Shown: positions 26,903 to 34,686, counted from the first letter of the stretch. The stretch: DNA of 41,543 nt from an uncultured Prevotellaceae bacterium (GCA_947306175.1 CAMZFV010000003.1:115869-157411), one strand, 5' to 3'. The notes: generated by a model from the letters alone, not told the origin. Made by a program: numbers and translations.

Positions 26903-27781
26903 ATGAAGAGATATATTTTGTTGTTGATGGTTGTGTTGATGGCTGCTCCGGTGGGGATGGCGCAATCGTCACGGGACGAAAATAAGACGCCAAGCCAACA
27001 GCGCGAGATACGCCGCTTGCATCCCGAACGTGAGCGGGCCAAGGCGCAAAAGAAACTGCAGGAACAGATGTCCCGAAAGGCCGATCCTAATGCCGACCCA
27101 TGGGACACGAGCGAAGAGGTGTGGGGCACAGTGGATTTGCCTCGTGAGACTGTCAAGGATGACAATGCCGTAGAGGGTCGCCGCTTGCTGCACACGACCA
27201 AGTCGCCTGCCGAACAGGCGATGCTGGACTCCCTGTTGAACGTTGACTACTCAATTACCGAATATGGCTACCGACGCATGAGGTGGCGCGACCTGCCCGT
27301 GACTAAGACCATTGACCAACTGCTGCCGTCCTTCGTGGAACGCGATTCGGGGGACTATGTTTCCAAGTATGTATCCTACGAACTTACCAGCAACGAGGTG
27401 TTCTTTACTTTTGCAATGGATGAGGTTGATAGCCTGCCGGGGCCGTTGCGCCTGTGTGTGCACTATTGTGCCGATGATCCCATCGACTTCGATCAGTTGA
27501 TATTCAGTATCGATGGCTATGATTACCCGTTCTATCCTGGAGAGACCATTCACGGAGAGTTGGACGACGGATTGTACTGGCAATGGAGCGACGATGTGCT
27601 GAAGGCCCCTTACAAGGATTTGGTCTATGCACTTGCCCACAGCCATTGGGCAGCCATCAAACTGATGAGCACCCGTGGCATCCATCACGTGAAAATGCTT
27701 ACCGACGGCCAGCGTGCCGATTTCGCCGCCACCCTTGACCTCTATCGCCTCTTTGGAGGTGACTTCCCAGATAATAGATAA
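26903..27781 (+). CDS. Secreted protein of unknown function (292 aa)
   Basis: Signal peptide MKRYILLLMVVLMAAPVGMA-Q. The mature N-terminus (about 22-65) is highly charged and probably coiled (REIRRLHPERERAKAQKKLQEQ). The C-terminal 180 residues form a soluble mixed domain with DLPVTKTIDQLLPSF, VFFTFAMDEVD and GIHHVKMLTDGQRADFAATL. No family was recognised. It lies 9 nt after cinA and is probably in the same transcript. The stop is followed by a heptamer array and no clear terminator. Confidence 0.68.
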   Translation: MKRYILLLMVVLMAAPVGMAQSSRDENKTPSQQREIRRLHPERERAKAQKKLQEQMSRKADPNADPWDTSEEVWGTVDLPRETVKDDNAVEGRRLLHTTKSPAEQAMLDSLLNVDYSITEYGYRRMRWRDLPVTKTIDQLLPSFVERDSGDYVSKYVSYELTSNEVFFTFAMDEVDSLPGPLRLCVHYCADDPIDFDQLIFSIDGYDYPFYPGETIHGELDDGLYWQWSDDVLKAPYKDLVYALAHSHWAAIKLMSTRGIHHVKMLTDGQRADFAATLDLYRLFGGDFPDNR

Positions 27782-27794
27782 CAGATGTAGTTTA

Positions 27795-27829
27795 GGACTA
27801 TAAACCTAAAGCCTAACGCCTAAACACTA
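27795..27829. repeat. Array of five heptamers (AARCCTA type)
   Basis: GGACTAT, AAACCTA, AAGCCTA, ACGCCTA and AACACTA in strict 7-bp phase, starting 13 nt after the stop of the secreted-protein gene. Confidence 0.75.
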
Positions 27830-27883
27830 ATTGCTGAGCATCAGGGATTTGCATTGTTTGTTGCATAACTTTTTGACTGATTA

Positions 27884-27916
27884 TTTGGGTCGATATTCAA
27901 AATGTGCTTACCTTTG
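27884..27916 (+). promoter_or_regulatory. Bacteroidetes promoter for the winged-helix gene
   Basis: TTTG (27884-27887), 21 nt, then TACCTTTG (27909-27916) followed by GCAG. The start of transcription should be near 27922, about 40 nt before the ATG. Confidence 0.75.
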
Positions 27917-27963
27917 CAGCGATTTTATGTAATTATTGATTGTTTTATTAAAGGTTTAATTTT

Positions 27964-28167
27964 ATGAACGCTGAAAACATTGGTACTTGGGCTGGTCTCG
28001 TGTGGAACGCCCTGAACGATTCTAAGAAGGGTCTTGCAACCAAGGACTTGCGCAAGGCTGCTAAGCTGAAAGTGAACGAAATGCATTGCGCTCTGGGTTG
28101 GCTCGCCAAGGAAGGCAAGCTCAACTTCGCCGAGGGTAAGGACGACATCATTGTATCGCTGCGCTAA
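27964..28167 (+). CDS. Small winged helix-turn-helix protein (DUF2582)
   Basis: A 67-residue protein that matches the DUF2582 winged-helix family, common in Bacteroidales. It is one compact domain: helix 1 (NIGTWAGLVWNALNDS), helix 2 (ATKDLRKAAKL), recognition helix (KVNEMHCALGWLAKEG) and a beta wing (KLNFAEGKDDIIVSLR). Members are thought to bind DNA or to be structural nucleoid-like factors, but no target is established. Strong promoter and strong terminator make it a single-gene unit, probably highly expressed. The next gene is the first of the dockerin-type surface proteins; regulation of them by this protein would be speculation. Confidence 0.85.
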   Translation: MNAENIGTWAGLVWNALNDSKKGLATKDLRKAAKLKVNEMHCALGWLAKEGKLNFAEGKDDIIVSLR

Positions 28168-28213
28168 GCACTTTACATTACCAGTCCCTGGATTATAACA
28201 TATCCCTGATATA

Positions 28214-28257
28214 ACAGCGATGGTGTGGAAATCAATTCCGCACCATCGCTGTTTGTT
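28214..28257 (+). terminator. Terminator-like hairpin of the winged-helix gene
   Basis: A 16-bp stem with one G-U pair (ACAGCGATGGTGTGGA / TCCGCACCATCGCTGT, 7-nt loop) lies 46 nt after the stop, followed by TTGTTG. The stem is very stable but the U-run is short. Confidence 0.7.
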
Positions 28258-28284
28258 GAAGTACACGACTTTTGGGGCGCCTTT

Positions 28285-28315
28285 TTTGTTTTTCTCAAAA
28301 AAATGGTTATATTTG
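28285..28315 (+). promoter_or_regulatory. Bacteroidetes promoter for the first BspA-like gene
   Basis: TTTG ending at 28288 is followed after 19 nt by TATATTTG (28308-28315). Transcription should start near 28322, giving a leader of about 50-60 nt. Confidence 0.75.
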
Positions 28316-28370
28316 CGCATCATATTCTATTGACCTCTTTACTCTGAAGACTAACGATTATTAACCATAA

Positions 28371-31300
28371 ATGATTACTATTATGAGAAAGATTCTATTA
28401 CTGTTGTTTGCCGTATGGCTGACCGCACTGAGTGCAAGCGCCTACGACTTTGTGTACAACAACATCTACTACAACATTACCAGTACGACGAGCAAGACCG
28501 TCGAGGTGACCTACAAGAACACCTCCTATAACAGCTATAGAGGTAACGTGAGCATCCCTTCTTCTGTTTCCTATAACGGCACGACCTACACTGTCAAGGC
28601 TATCGGTGAGTGTGCTTTCCGTTTCTGTAGTTCATTGAAGCGTGTGACGATCCCAAGCAATGTGACAACTATTAGCGAATATGGTTTTTTTCATTGCGAT
28701 TCATTAACAAGTATCTCGATTCCCAACGCTGTGACAAGCATTGGCAAATACGCATTTGCTTGTACAGGTTTAACTAGCATAACGCTCCCTAGTTCGTTGA
28801 CCGCCATTAGTGAGAGATTGTTCTGGGGTTGTTTAGATTTAACGAGTGTGACGATAGGCAATTCGGTGACCACCATCAATCAATATGCATTTGATGAATG
28901 TTCTTCTCTTGCCAGCATAACGATACCTAATTCTGTGATTACTATCGGCGACAGGGTCTTTTATGAATGCCATGGTTTGACGAGCGTGACGATTGGTAAT
29001 TCGGTGACCAGCATCGGAGATTTTGCCTTTTATGACTGTGATGCTTTGTCGAGTGTGACCATTCCCAACTCAGTGACCACTATTGGTATTAGCGCATTCT
29101 GTAGTTGTAACGGTTTGACAAGCGTGACCATCGGTAGTGGGGTGACTTCTATTGGCAGTAATGCGTTTAATGGAAGCCCTGATTTGAGGAGCGTGACCTG
29201 CTTGGCCATAACACCCCCTACCATGCCAAGTTCCACTTTTCAAAGCAGCACTTACATGAATGCCACTCTCACGGTGCCTCGTAATTGCCGTACTGCTTAT
29301 CAGGCAGATGCAATTTGGGGGCTGTTCAGTACAATCAAGGAATCATTCTACTCTTTTGATTACAACGGCATCTACTACAACGTCACGAGCAGTAATTCTG
29401 TAGCTGTGGCACGTGGTAAAGCTGCTAATAATTACAGCGGCAGCCTCACCATCCCCTCGACCGTTCCCTATGGCGGCACGACTTATCGTGTCACCTCCGT
29501 CGCTGACAGTACTTTCTATAATTGTATAAACATGACTGCGGTGTCACTTCCTAACTCGATTGATTCCATTGGCAGTTACGCTTTCTATAATTGCTCCAAA
29601 TTGGCCAACATCACTTTGCCCAATTCAGTGACAAAAGTAGGCAATTATGCCTTCGGCAAGTGTTCTGTTCTTGTCAGTGTGGTACTTTCGAACTCGATGA
29701 CTGAAATTCCCAGAAACATGTTCAGGGAATGTACCAAGCTGTCGAGTGTGACCAATTTCGCTTCGGTGAAATCCATCGGAAACAGCGCATTCTATAATTG
29801 CAACAGTTTGTCGGACTTTACCCTTCCGAGCGGGCTAACCACGATTGAGGGTTATGCATTCTATAAATGTACCAGTTTGACGAGTGTGAACCTTCCCAAT
29901 ACGCTAACCAGTATTGGTGGTCATGCATTTGCCAATTGCACTGGTTTGACAAGCGTGACCATTCCAAGATCAATGACCTCAATCGATAAAGGGGTTTTCA
30001 TTGAATGTTATGGCTTGACGAGCGTGACCATCCCCAATACGGTAACATCCATTGGCCAGTCAGCATTTTCAAGAGACTCATCGCTTGTAAACATTACTAT
30101 CCCCAGTTCTGTGACTTCGATAGGAAGTCAGGCGTTCTACGGGTGCAAGAGAATAACAAGCATTACCATTCCTGAAGGTGTCACTGAAATCGGTATGTAC
30201 ACATTCACTGGTTGCTCCAGCTTGAGTCGCGTGACATTGCCCAGTACGCTCATCTCGATTGCAAATACTGTGTTCAGTAGTTGCGTGAGCTTGAAGAGCA
30301 TTACGATACCTGCATCGGTCACCAGTATTGGTGGTCATGCATTTGCCAATTGCACTGGTTTGACAAGCGTCACATGTTTGGCTGTCACCCCGCCCGCAAT
30401 GACTGGCGATGAAGAGTTCAGCAACTCAACTTACAGCACTGCTGCCCTCATGGTGCCCACGGAATCAGTAACGAATTACCAGACGGCAACTGGATGGAAA
30501 AACTTCACCAATATCCGTGGCATTCCCACCTATGACGAGGTGCTCAACGTGGATGGTGGCACCCTCCACTTCACCAGCGAGGGCACTTATCCCTGGATAT
30601 TTGCACTTAATGAGTATGGCGACTTTCAAGTCCAGTCGGGCAATTCCGGCATCCTTAGCAGTTCTTCGAGTTTGAAGACGACGGTCACTGTCGATAGCCC
30701 CTCCATGCTGATCTTTAACTATAAGGCGCGATGCAATGCCGATCACAGGTGCAGAATCTATATTGATGGAACGTACTCGGGCACTTATTATAACGGAAAT
30801 GAAGATGTGTGGAAACTTGGTTATGTGGAAATCCCTGTCGGGACGCACACGATAGAATGGAGATACTTAAAGAATAGCGCAAGCACTCAACCCGAGGGCG
30901 ACTTCTTTGCTCTGGATGCTGTGAAATTGATGACCAATTTTACTGTATTGGATTACGCGTTGAATGTTAACTTCTCCAAACCCATCCACTTTACCACTGG
31001 GGGCGACTATCCCTGGAGTGTCACATATGGCGGAGTTCTTTATGACGAACCCGGTTCTGACCTGTGTGCCCTCAGTAGCAACAGGGGCATAGCCAACAGC
31101 TCATCGGTATTAACCGCAACGGTCAATGTGCCTCGTGGCGGCACGTTGTCCTTCTACTACGTGGCACGGGGCGAAGGCGGATTGACGCCGCTCGATAAGT
31201 GCCTGTTCGAGATTGACGGTGTGCAGCAGTTCTGCTATGGGGCCCGCGAGAACTACTGGTTTGATTATGAGGTGGATTTGACCCCCGGCACCCACACTCT

Positions 31301-31562
31301 CACCTGGAGCTACATCAAGAACGGCAGCAACGATCCCGAGGGTGACTATTTCTGCCTGGATTATGTTTATATCGATGAGCCTGAAATCACGACGGGCGAT
31401 GTGAATGGCGACGGTAGCTTGAGCATTGCCGATGTGAGTGTCCTGATTGACTTGCTGTTGAGCGGCGGTGAAGTTTCTGATGTAGCAGATTTCAATGGTG
31501 ACGGCAGCGTGACCATCGCCGACGTGTCGGCCTTGATCGACTTTTTGCTCACAGCCCACTAA
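28371..31562 (+). CDS. Secreted BspA-like leucine-rich-repeat protein with two LRR blocks, two jelly-roll-like repeats and a C-terminal dockerin
   Basis: The 28383 Met (MRKILLLLFAVWLTALSASA) is probably the real start, as it begins the signal peptide; the track from 28371 adds four residues. Two complete LRR_5 blocks follow (about 24-325 and 326-725), each opened by a beta cap (YNNIYYNITS; YNGIYYNVTS) and closed by a cap with TCLAxTPP and VPxxxxxxYQ. They hold about 9 and 13 repeats of about 23 residues (LTSVTIPNSVTSIG). Residues about 725-870 and 880-1000 form two related beta modules (TLHFTSEGTYPW; PIHFTTGGDYPW), perhaps binding domains. The end (about 1007-1063) is a two-loop dockerin (DVNGDGSLSIAD; DFNGDGSVTIAD). 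BspA proteins bind host matrix or other bacteria; that role here is inference. Confidence 0.9.
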   Translation: MITIMRKILLLLFAVWLTALSASAYDFVYNNIYYNITSTTSKTVEVTYKNTSYNSYRGNVSIPSSVSYNGTTYTVKAIGECAFRFCSSLKRVTIPSNVTTISEYGFFHCDSLTSISIPNAVTSIGKYAFACTGLTSITLPSSLTAISERLFWGCLDLTSVTIGNSVTTINQYAFDECSSLASITIPNSVITIGDRVFYECHGLTSVTIGNSVTSIGDFAFYDCDALSSVTIPNSVTTIGISAFCSCNGLTSVTIGSGVTSIGSNAFNGSPDLRSVTCLAITPPTMPSSTFQSSTYMNATLTVPRNCRTAYQADAIWGLFSTIKESFYSFDYNGIYYNVTSSNSVAVARGKAANNYSGSLTIPSTVPYGGTTYRVTSVADSTFYNCINMTAVSLPNSIDSIGSYAFYNCSKLANITLPNSVTKVGNYAFGKCSVLVSVVLSNSMTEIPRNMFRECTKLSSVTNFASVKSIGNSAFYNCNSLSDFTLPSGLTTIEGYAFYKCTSLTSVNLPNTLTSIGGHAFANCTGLTSVTIPRSMTSIDKGVFIECYGLTSVTIPNTVTSIGQSAFSRDSSLVNITIPSSVTSIGSQAFYGCKRITSITIPEGVTEIGMYTFTGCSSLSRVTLPSTLISIANTVFSSCVSLKSITIPASVTSIGGHAFANCTGLTSVTCLAVTPPAMTGDEEFSNSTYSTAALMVPTESVTNYQTATGWKNFTNIRGIPTYDEVLNVDGGTLHFTSEGTYPWIFALNEYGDFQVQSGNSGILSSSSSLKTTVTVDSPSMLIFNYKARCNADHRCRIYIDGTYSGTYYNGNEDVWKLGYVEIPVGTHTIEWRYLKNSASTQPEGDFFALDAVKLMTNFTVLDYALNVNFSKPIHFTTGGDYPWSVTYGGVLYDEPGSDLCALSSNRGIANSSSVLTATVNVPRGGTLSFYYVARGEGGLTPLDKCLFEIDGVQQFCYGARENYWFDYEVDLTPGTHTLTWSYIKNGSNDPEGDYFCLDYVYIDEPEITTGDVNGDGSLSIADVSVLIDLLLSGGEVSDVADFNGDGSVTIADVSALIDFLLTAH
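29907..30370 (+). repeat. Exact 50-bp direct repeat inside the BspA-like gene
   Basis: Bases 29907-29956 and 30321-30370 are identical. The offset of 414 bp equals 138 codons, or six LRR units of 23 residues, so recombination between the copies would add or remove six whole repeats in frame. Confidence 0.9.
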
Positions 31563-31594
31563 ATAAAAAAGTGAACGCTTAATTGTGCATAGTT

Positions 31595-31633
31595 GACATC
31601 CGCATTCATTTCCTTGGGTGCGGATGTCTTTTA
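31595..31633 (+). terminator. Intrinsic terminator of the first BspA-like gene
   Basis: A perfect 10-bp stem GACATCCGCA / TGCGGATGTC with a 14-nt loop is followed by TTTTA, 32 nt after the stop codon. Confidence 0.85.
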
Positions 31634-31639
31634 GAAACG

Positions 31640-31667
31640 AAAAACCCAGGTCATCAAGACCTGGGTT
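31640..31667 (-). terminator. Intrinsic terminator on the minus strand, no gene assigned before it
   Basis: On the minus strand AACCCAGGTC / GACCTGGGTT (10-bp stem, 5-nt loop) is followed by TTTCG, and the stem itself ends in TT, giving a five-T run. No protein gene ends here on this strand, which points to a short non-coding transcript. Confidence 0.75.
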
Positions 31668-31770
31668 ATCGTTCTGTAAAACAAACCATTACTAAGCACT
31701 TAAAGTCATACGCCTAGCTTCACAGCTTGCGATAAACAATATTACATTCCATAGCTCATGAATTTGCTTG
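31643..31770 (-). ncRNA. Candidate small RNA, about 125-130 nt
   Basis: A near-ideal Bacteroidetes promoter (31807-31777, minus strand) and a strong intrinsic terminator (31667-31640) face each other correctly with about 105 nt of non-coding sequence between them. The 5' part (AAGCAAA) can pair with TTTGTTT near the 3' end before the terminator, and a shorter internal stem AGCT-GUGA-AGCT is visible, so a closed, mostly helical RNA is possible. A 6S-like or Bacteroidales-specific RNA would fit the size and layout, but I cannot confirm a family. The exact 5' end is estimated from the promoter position. Confidence 0.5.
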
Positions 31771-31776
31771 AGTGCA

Positions 31777-31807
31777 CAAAGGTAAATACTTTTTTTGAAT
31801 TTACAAA
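31777..31807 (-). promoter_or_regulatory. Bacteroidetes promoter for the candidate small RNA
   Basis: On the minus strand TTTG (31807-31804) is followed after 19 nt by TACCTTTG (31784-31777). Both boxes and the spacing fit the consensus exactly; this is one of the best promoter matches in the window. Confidence 0.75.
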
Positions 31808-31897
31808 AGAAAATGATGAAATTTTCAAAAAAAAATTATTTCGTTCTGTAAATTGTGGGTGTATAGTGGGCCCAATGGGGCTTCTGTCTATTTTTTT

Positions 31898-31981
31898 GAC
31901 ACTTTAGTGTATAAAATTTTTACAATTTGGAAAATATTTCCTGAAACTCTTGCCAAGGCTTTCCTCTGTTGAGTAAGTTTG
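31898..31981 (+). promoter_or_regulatory. Promoter region of the first C10 protease gene, with palindrome
   Basis: TTG (31950-31952), 21 nt, then TAAGTTTG (31974-31981). A palindrome ACACT-TT-AGTGT (31899-31910) lies 76 nt (from 31898) before the -7 box. The same layout is found at 34603-34686 before the second C10 gene. The leader is about 60 nt. Confidence 0.6.
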
Positions 31982-32046
31982 CATCAGCAGAACCGATCAT
32001 CGTTTTTGCTAGGAACAGTTTATCATATTACAAACATAAAACCTGA

Positions 32047-34524
32047 ATGATTATGGATTACTTGAAATCTTTATTGTTAGCAGCGTTGGTACTGCTGTGT
32101 GTGGCAGGATCATCGGCTGCGGATGTGGATGCTTCGAGTGCTAGAGACTATGCCATGCGATTTGTACAGTCCCGGAACTCGGGCAAGTATATGGCTCCTG
32201 GCAGCCTTGATTTGCGCCTGGCTCACACCGAGTGGTCGGTAGCGCGTGCCGGCAGCGCCGATTACTATGTGTTTAACGACGAGGGCGGCAAGGCCTTTGT
32301 CATCGTGGCGGGAGATGACCGCGGCGAGCGGATATTGGCCTACGGTGACCACACCTTCGATGTGAGAAATATTCCTATTAATGTGCAGTGGTGGCTCGAC
32401 CAGTACAAGGCTCAGATTGAGTGGCAGGCCAGTCAAGCCGTTGAGGACAACGTTGGCATCGTTTCCCCGCAACTGCGCTCGCCGTCCAGCGATCTAACCA
32501 TTAGTCCCCTGGTCTCTGCACGCTGGAGTCAGGGAGTTCCCTACTGCAACCAATGTCCGGTTTATAACGGGGAGTATTGCGCGACCGGCTGTGTCGCCAC
32601 GGCGATGGCTCAGGTGATGTACTACTGGAGGTTTCCCAACAGGTTGCCTGCATTACCCGGTTACGTGACAAGTTACTTGAACATCAGTTTGCCGGATTTG
32701 CCTGGCACGAGAGTGAACTGGAAAAACATGCTTGACAACTATAATATGAACTATAACGATGCTCAAGCCGATGCCGTGGCAACGCTCATTCGGTATTGTG
32801 GCCAGGCGTGCTTCATGGATTATTCCCCCGATGGGAGTGGAGCCTATGAGATGCAGCAGCTTGTGGCATTGGTTACGTTTGGTTATAACCCTGAAGCTCA
32901 ATGCCTGTATCGTGACGAGATCAATGATGACGAGAGATGGGAGGAGATGCTTGTGGAGGACCTGTCGGCAGGACGTCCCATCCTGTACTGCGGTAATGAC
33001 ATGTCGTCGGGTCATGCTTTTATCCTTGACGGTTGTTCAGGAGGCATGTATCACGTGAACTGGGGCTGGGGCGGATACTATGACGGATACTATGCCCTTG
33101 ATGCCCTGGGCGGAGGAGACTGGCAGTTTAATTATGGTCACTCCATGCTCTATCATCTTTATCCCAATAGTGATGGAGATGTGACACCGTTATATGATTT
33201 TGAGGCCGCTGGTATCTATTATAAAATAGATGGTGATGCTGTCAGCGTGGTGAACAGGGATATGACGATGAATTCCTATAGTGGTAATGTTGTGATTCCT
33301 GAGTCGGTAAGCCATGAGGGCAAGACCTATGCGGTCACTTCCATCAAGCCCAACGCATTCATGAACAGCCTGGGACTGACATCGGTGACGGTGCCTGCCT
33401 CCATCAAGAACATCGGCAGCTATGCGTTCTACAATTGTCCTTCATTGAGTGAAGTGCGCATTCATGGAACCGGCAAGACTATCGCTGACGGCGCTTTCAG
33501 TGGTTGTGTGCAGTTGCGGGCGATGTATATTGATGATATTGAGTCGTGGTGCGGCATTACGCTGACATCATTCTATTCCAATCCTATGCTGTTTGGAGCC
33601 TTGTTGTATGACCAGACCGGTCAACCGCTGGAGGATATCGTGATACCCGCCTCGGTGAAGCACATCAGTGATTATGCTTTCACCTATTGCCCCAATTTGC
33701 GTAGTGTCACGCTGGCCGAGGGCATCACGTCGGTGGGCTATTGCGCATTCTACGGAAGCCGATCGATGACTAGCCTTAGTGTTCCGGGTTCTCTTCAACA
33801 ATGGGGGGAGTTTGCTTTTAGCGATACCGGCTTGAGGTCATTGGCGCTGCATGAAGGCATCACCACCATTGGAGAAACCGCATTCTGCTATTGCGATCAA
33901 TTGACCCATGTGGACATCCCCAACTCGGTCAATAGGGTTGATTTCTGCTCGTTTGCTTACTGTGATGGATTGGAATCAATCAATTTGGGTCAAGGTTTGA
34001 CAAACATAGGCGATTATGCATTCTACGATTGCACGTCGCTGCTGAGTGTCACATTACCTAACAGTGTCACCTCTATGGGCTTTGGGGCGTTCGCTATGGA
34101 TGGGGCGCTGACTACGGTAAACCTCAGCGATCAATTGGCTTATATGGCTGATGCTGCGTTCTATGGTTGTAGATCACTGACCGATATCACCAGCCCTGCC
34201 ATTGTTCCACCCACATTGAATGACAGAACCGCCTTTAATGAGGCGACCTATAGCCGCTGCACACTTCACGTCCCCCTCCAGTCGATGGAGGCATACCAGA
34301 AGGCCGTAGTGTGGGGCTACTTTACAAGCATCGTGGGGATCAATTCTGCTGCCGCTCAGGCCGATGTCAATGGTGACGGAACTGTCAATATTGATGATGT
34401 GAGTGCCCTTATCGATCTTTTGCTCTTGGACGGCAGACCGACATGTGGCGATGTGGATGGTAGTGGTGAAGTGGATATCATGGACGTGAGCGCTCTCATC
34501 GAATACCTGCTCACGGCACCCTAA
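32047..34524 (+). CDS. Secreted C10 cysteine protease fused to LRRs and a C-terminal dockerin
   Basis: An 825-residue protein. The start may be Met1 or Met3 (32053, MDYLKSLLLAALVLL), followed by a signal peptide to about residue 25. A Spi/streptopain-type prodomain (about 26-140, VIVAGDDRGERILAYGD) precedes the C10 peptidase domain (about 155-375). The nucleophile is C182 (ATGCVATAMAQVMYYW), the general base H323 (SGHAFILDG), and VNWGWGGYYDGYYAL is the family end motif. From about 380 comes the same beta cap as in the BspA-like neighbours (AGIYYKI), then about ten LRR_5 units and a TSPAIVPP cap. Residues about 772-825 form a dockerin (DVNGDGTVNIDD; DVDGSGEVDIMD). The zymogen would be secreted and self-activated. 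Substrate unknown. Confidence 0.9.
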   Translation: MIMDYLKSLLLAALVLLCVAGSSAADVDASSARDYAMRFVQSRNSGKYMAPGSLDLRLAHTEWSVARAGSADYYVFNDEGGKAFVIVAGDDRGERILAYGDHTFDVRNIPINVQWWLDQYKAQIEWQASQAVEDNVGIVSPQLRSPSSDLTISPLVSARWSQGVPYCNQCPVYNGEYCATGCVATAMAQVMYYWRFPNRLPALPGYVTSYLNISLPDLPGTRVNWKNMLDNYNMNYNDAQADAVATLIRYCGQACFMDYSPDGSGAYEMQQLVALVTFGYNPEAQCLYRDEINDDERWEEMLVEDLSAGRPILYCGNDMSSGHAFILDGCSGGMYHVNWGWGGYYDGYYALDALGGGDWQFNYGHSMLYHLYPNSDGDVTPLYDFEAAGIYYKIDGDAVSVVNRDMTMNSYSGNVVIPESVSHEGKTYAVTSIKPNAFMNSLGLTSVTVPASIKNIGSYAFYNCPSLSEVRIHGTGKTIADGAFSGCVQLRAMYIDDIESWCGITLTSFYSNPMLFGALLYDQTGQPLEDIVIPASVKHISDYAFTYCPNLRSVTLAEGITSVGYCAFYGSRSMTSLSVPGSLQQWGEFAFSDTGLRSLALHEGITTIGETAFCYCDQLTHVDIPNSVNRVDFCSFAYCDGLESINLGQGLTNIGDYAFYDCTSLLSVTLPNSVTSMGFGAFAMDGALTTVNLSDQLAYMADAAFYGCRSLTDITSPAIVPPTLNDRTAFNEATYSRCTLHVPLQSMEAYQKAVVWGYFTSIVGINSAAAQADVNGDGTVNIDDVSALIDLLLLDGRPTCGDVDGSGEVDIMDVSALIEYLLTAP

Positions 34525-34585
34525 CTGATGAAAAGCAAGCCCTTGTCATCACCATTCATGGGCTTGCAGGAAAGTCAATTTGGAG

Positions 34586-34633
34586 AAAGTGTAAAAAAAT
34601 TAGACACTTTACTGTCTAATTTTTTTACACTTT
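34586..34633 (+). terminator. Perfect 21-bp AT-rich hairpin, terminator and possible operator
   Basis: Arms 34586-34606 and 34613-34633 are perfect inverted copies with a 6-nt loop (CTTTAC). The core TTAGACA/TGTCTAA followed by seven T acts as an intrinsic terminator for the C10-LRR gene on the plus strand. The centre coincides with the palindrome shared with the first C10 promoter region. Confidence 0.7.
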
Positions 34634-34678
34634 TGGAATTTGTGCCTAAATAATAAGGTGTACTTCTGGGTTTTTGTA

Positions 34679-34686
34679 TAAGTTTG
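34679..34686 (+). promoter_or_regulatory. Bacteroidetes -7 box for the second C10 gene
   Basis: TAAGTTTG is the same variant as before the first C10 gene and lies exactly 76 nt after the shared GACACTTTA motif at 34603. The ATG follows after 31 nt. A matching -33 TTG is not seen. Confidence 0.5.

Larger units (their letters stand above)
31563..32046. other. 484-bp intergenic region: two terminators, candidate RNA gene, promoter and palindrome
   Basis: From left to right it holds the plus-strand terminator of the BspA-like gene (31595-31633), a minus-strand terminator (31640-31667), a candidate small RNA on the minus strand with its own promoter (31777-31807), an AT-rich stretch, and the palindrome and promoter of the first C10 protease gene (31898-31981). 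No protein-coding frame of credible quality was seen. Confidence 0.6.

Noticed and set aside
28550..30360. Regularly spaced repeats about 69 bp apart that could look like a CRISPR array
   Set aside because: The repeats are degenerate, in frame and encode LRR_5 units of about 23 residues; there is no constant repeat with unique spacers and no cas gene.
31640..31770. tRNA or tmRNA in the 31.6-31.8 kb gap
   Set aside because: No cloverleaf, T-loop GGTTCGA-type sequence or CCA end is present.
34603..34633. Reading the palindrome before the second C10 gene only as an operator
   Set aside because: It also forms a perfect 21-bp hairpin with a T-run just after a stop codon, so a terminator role is at least as likely; the operator idea rests only on its match with the 31898 region.
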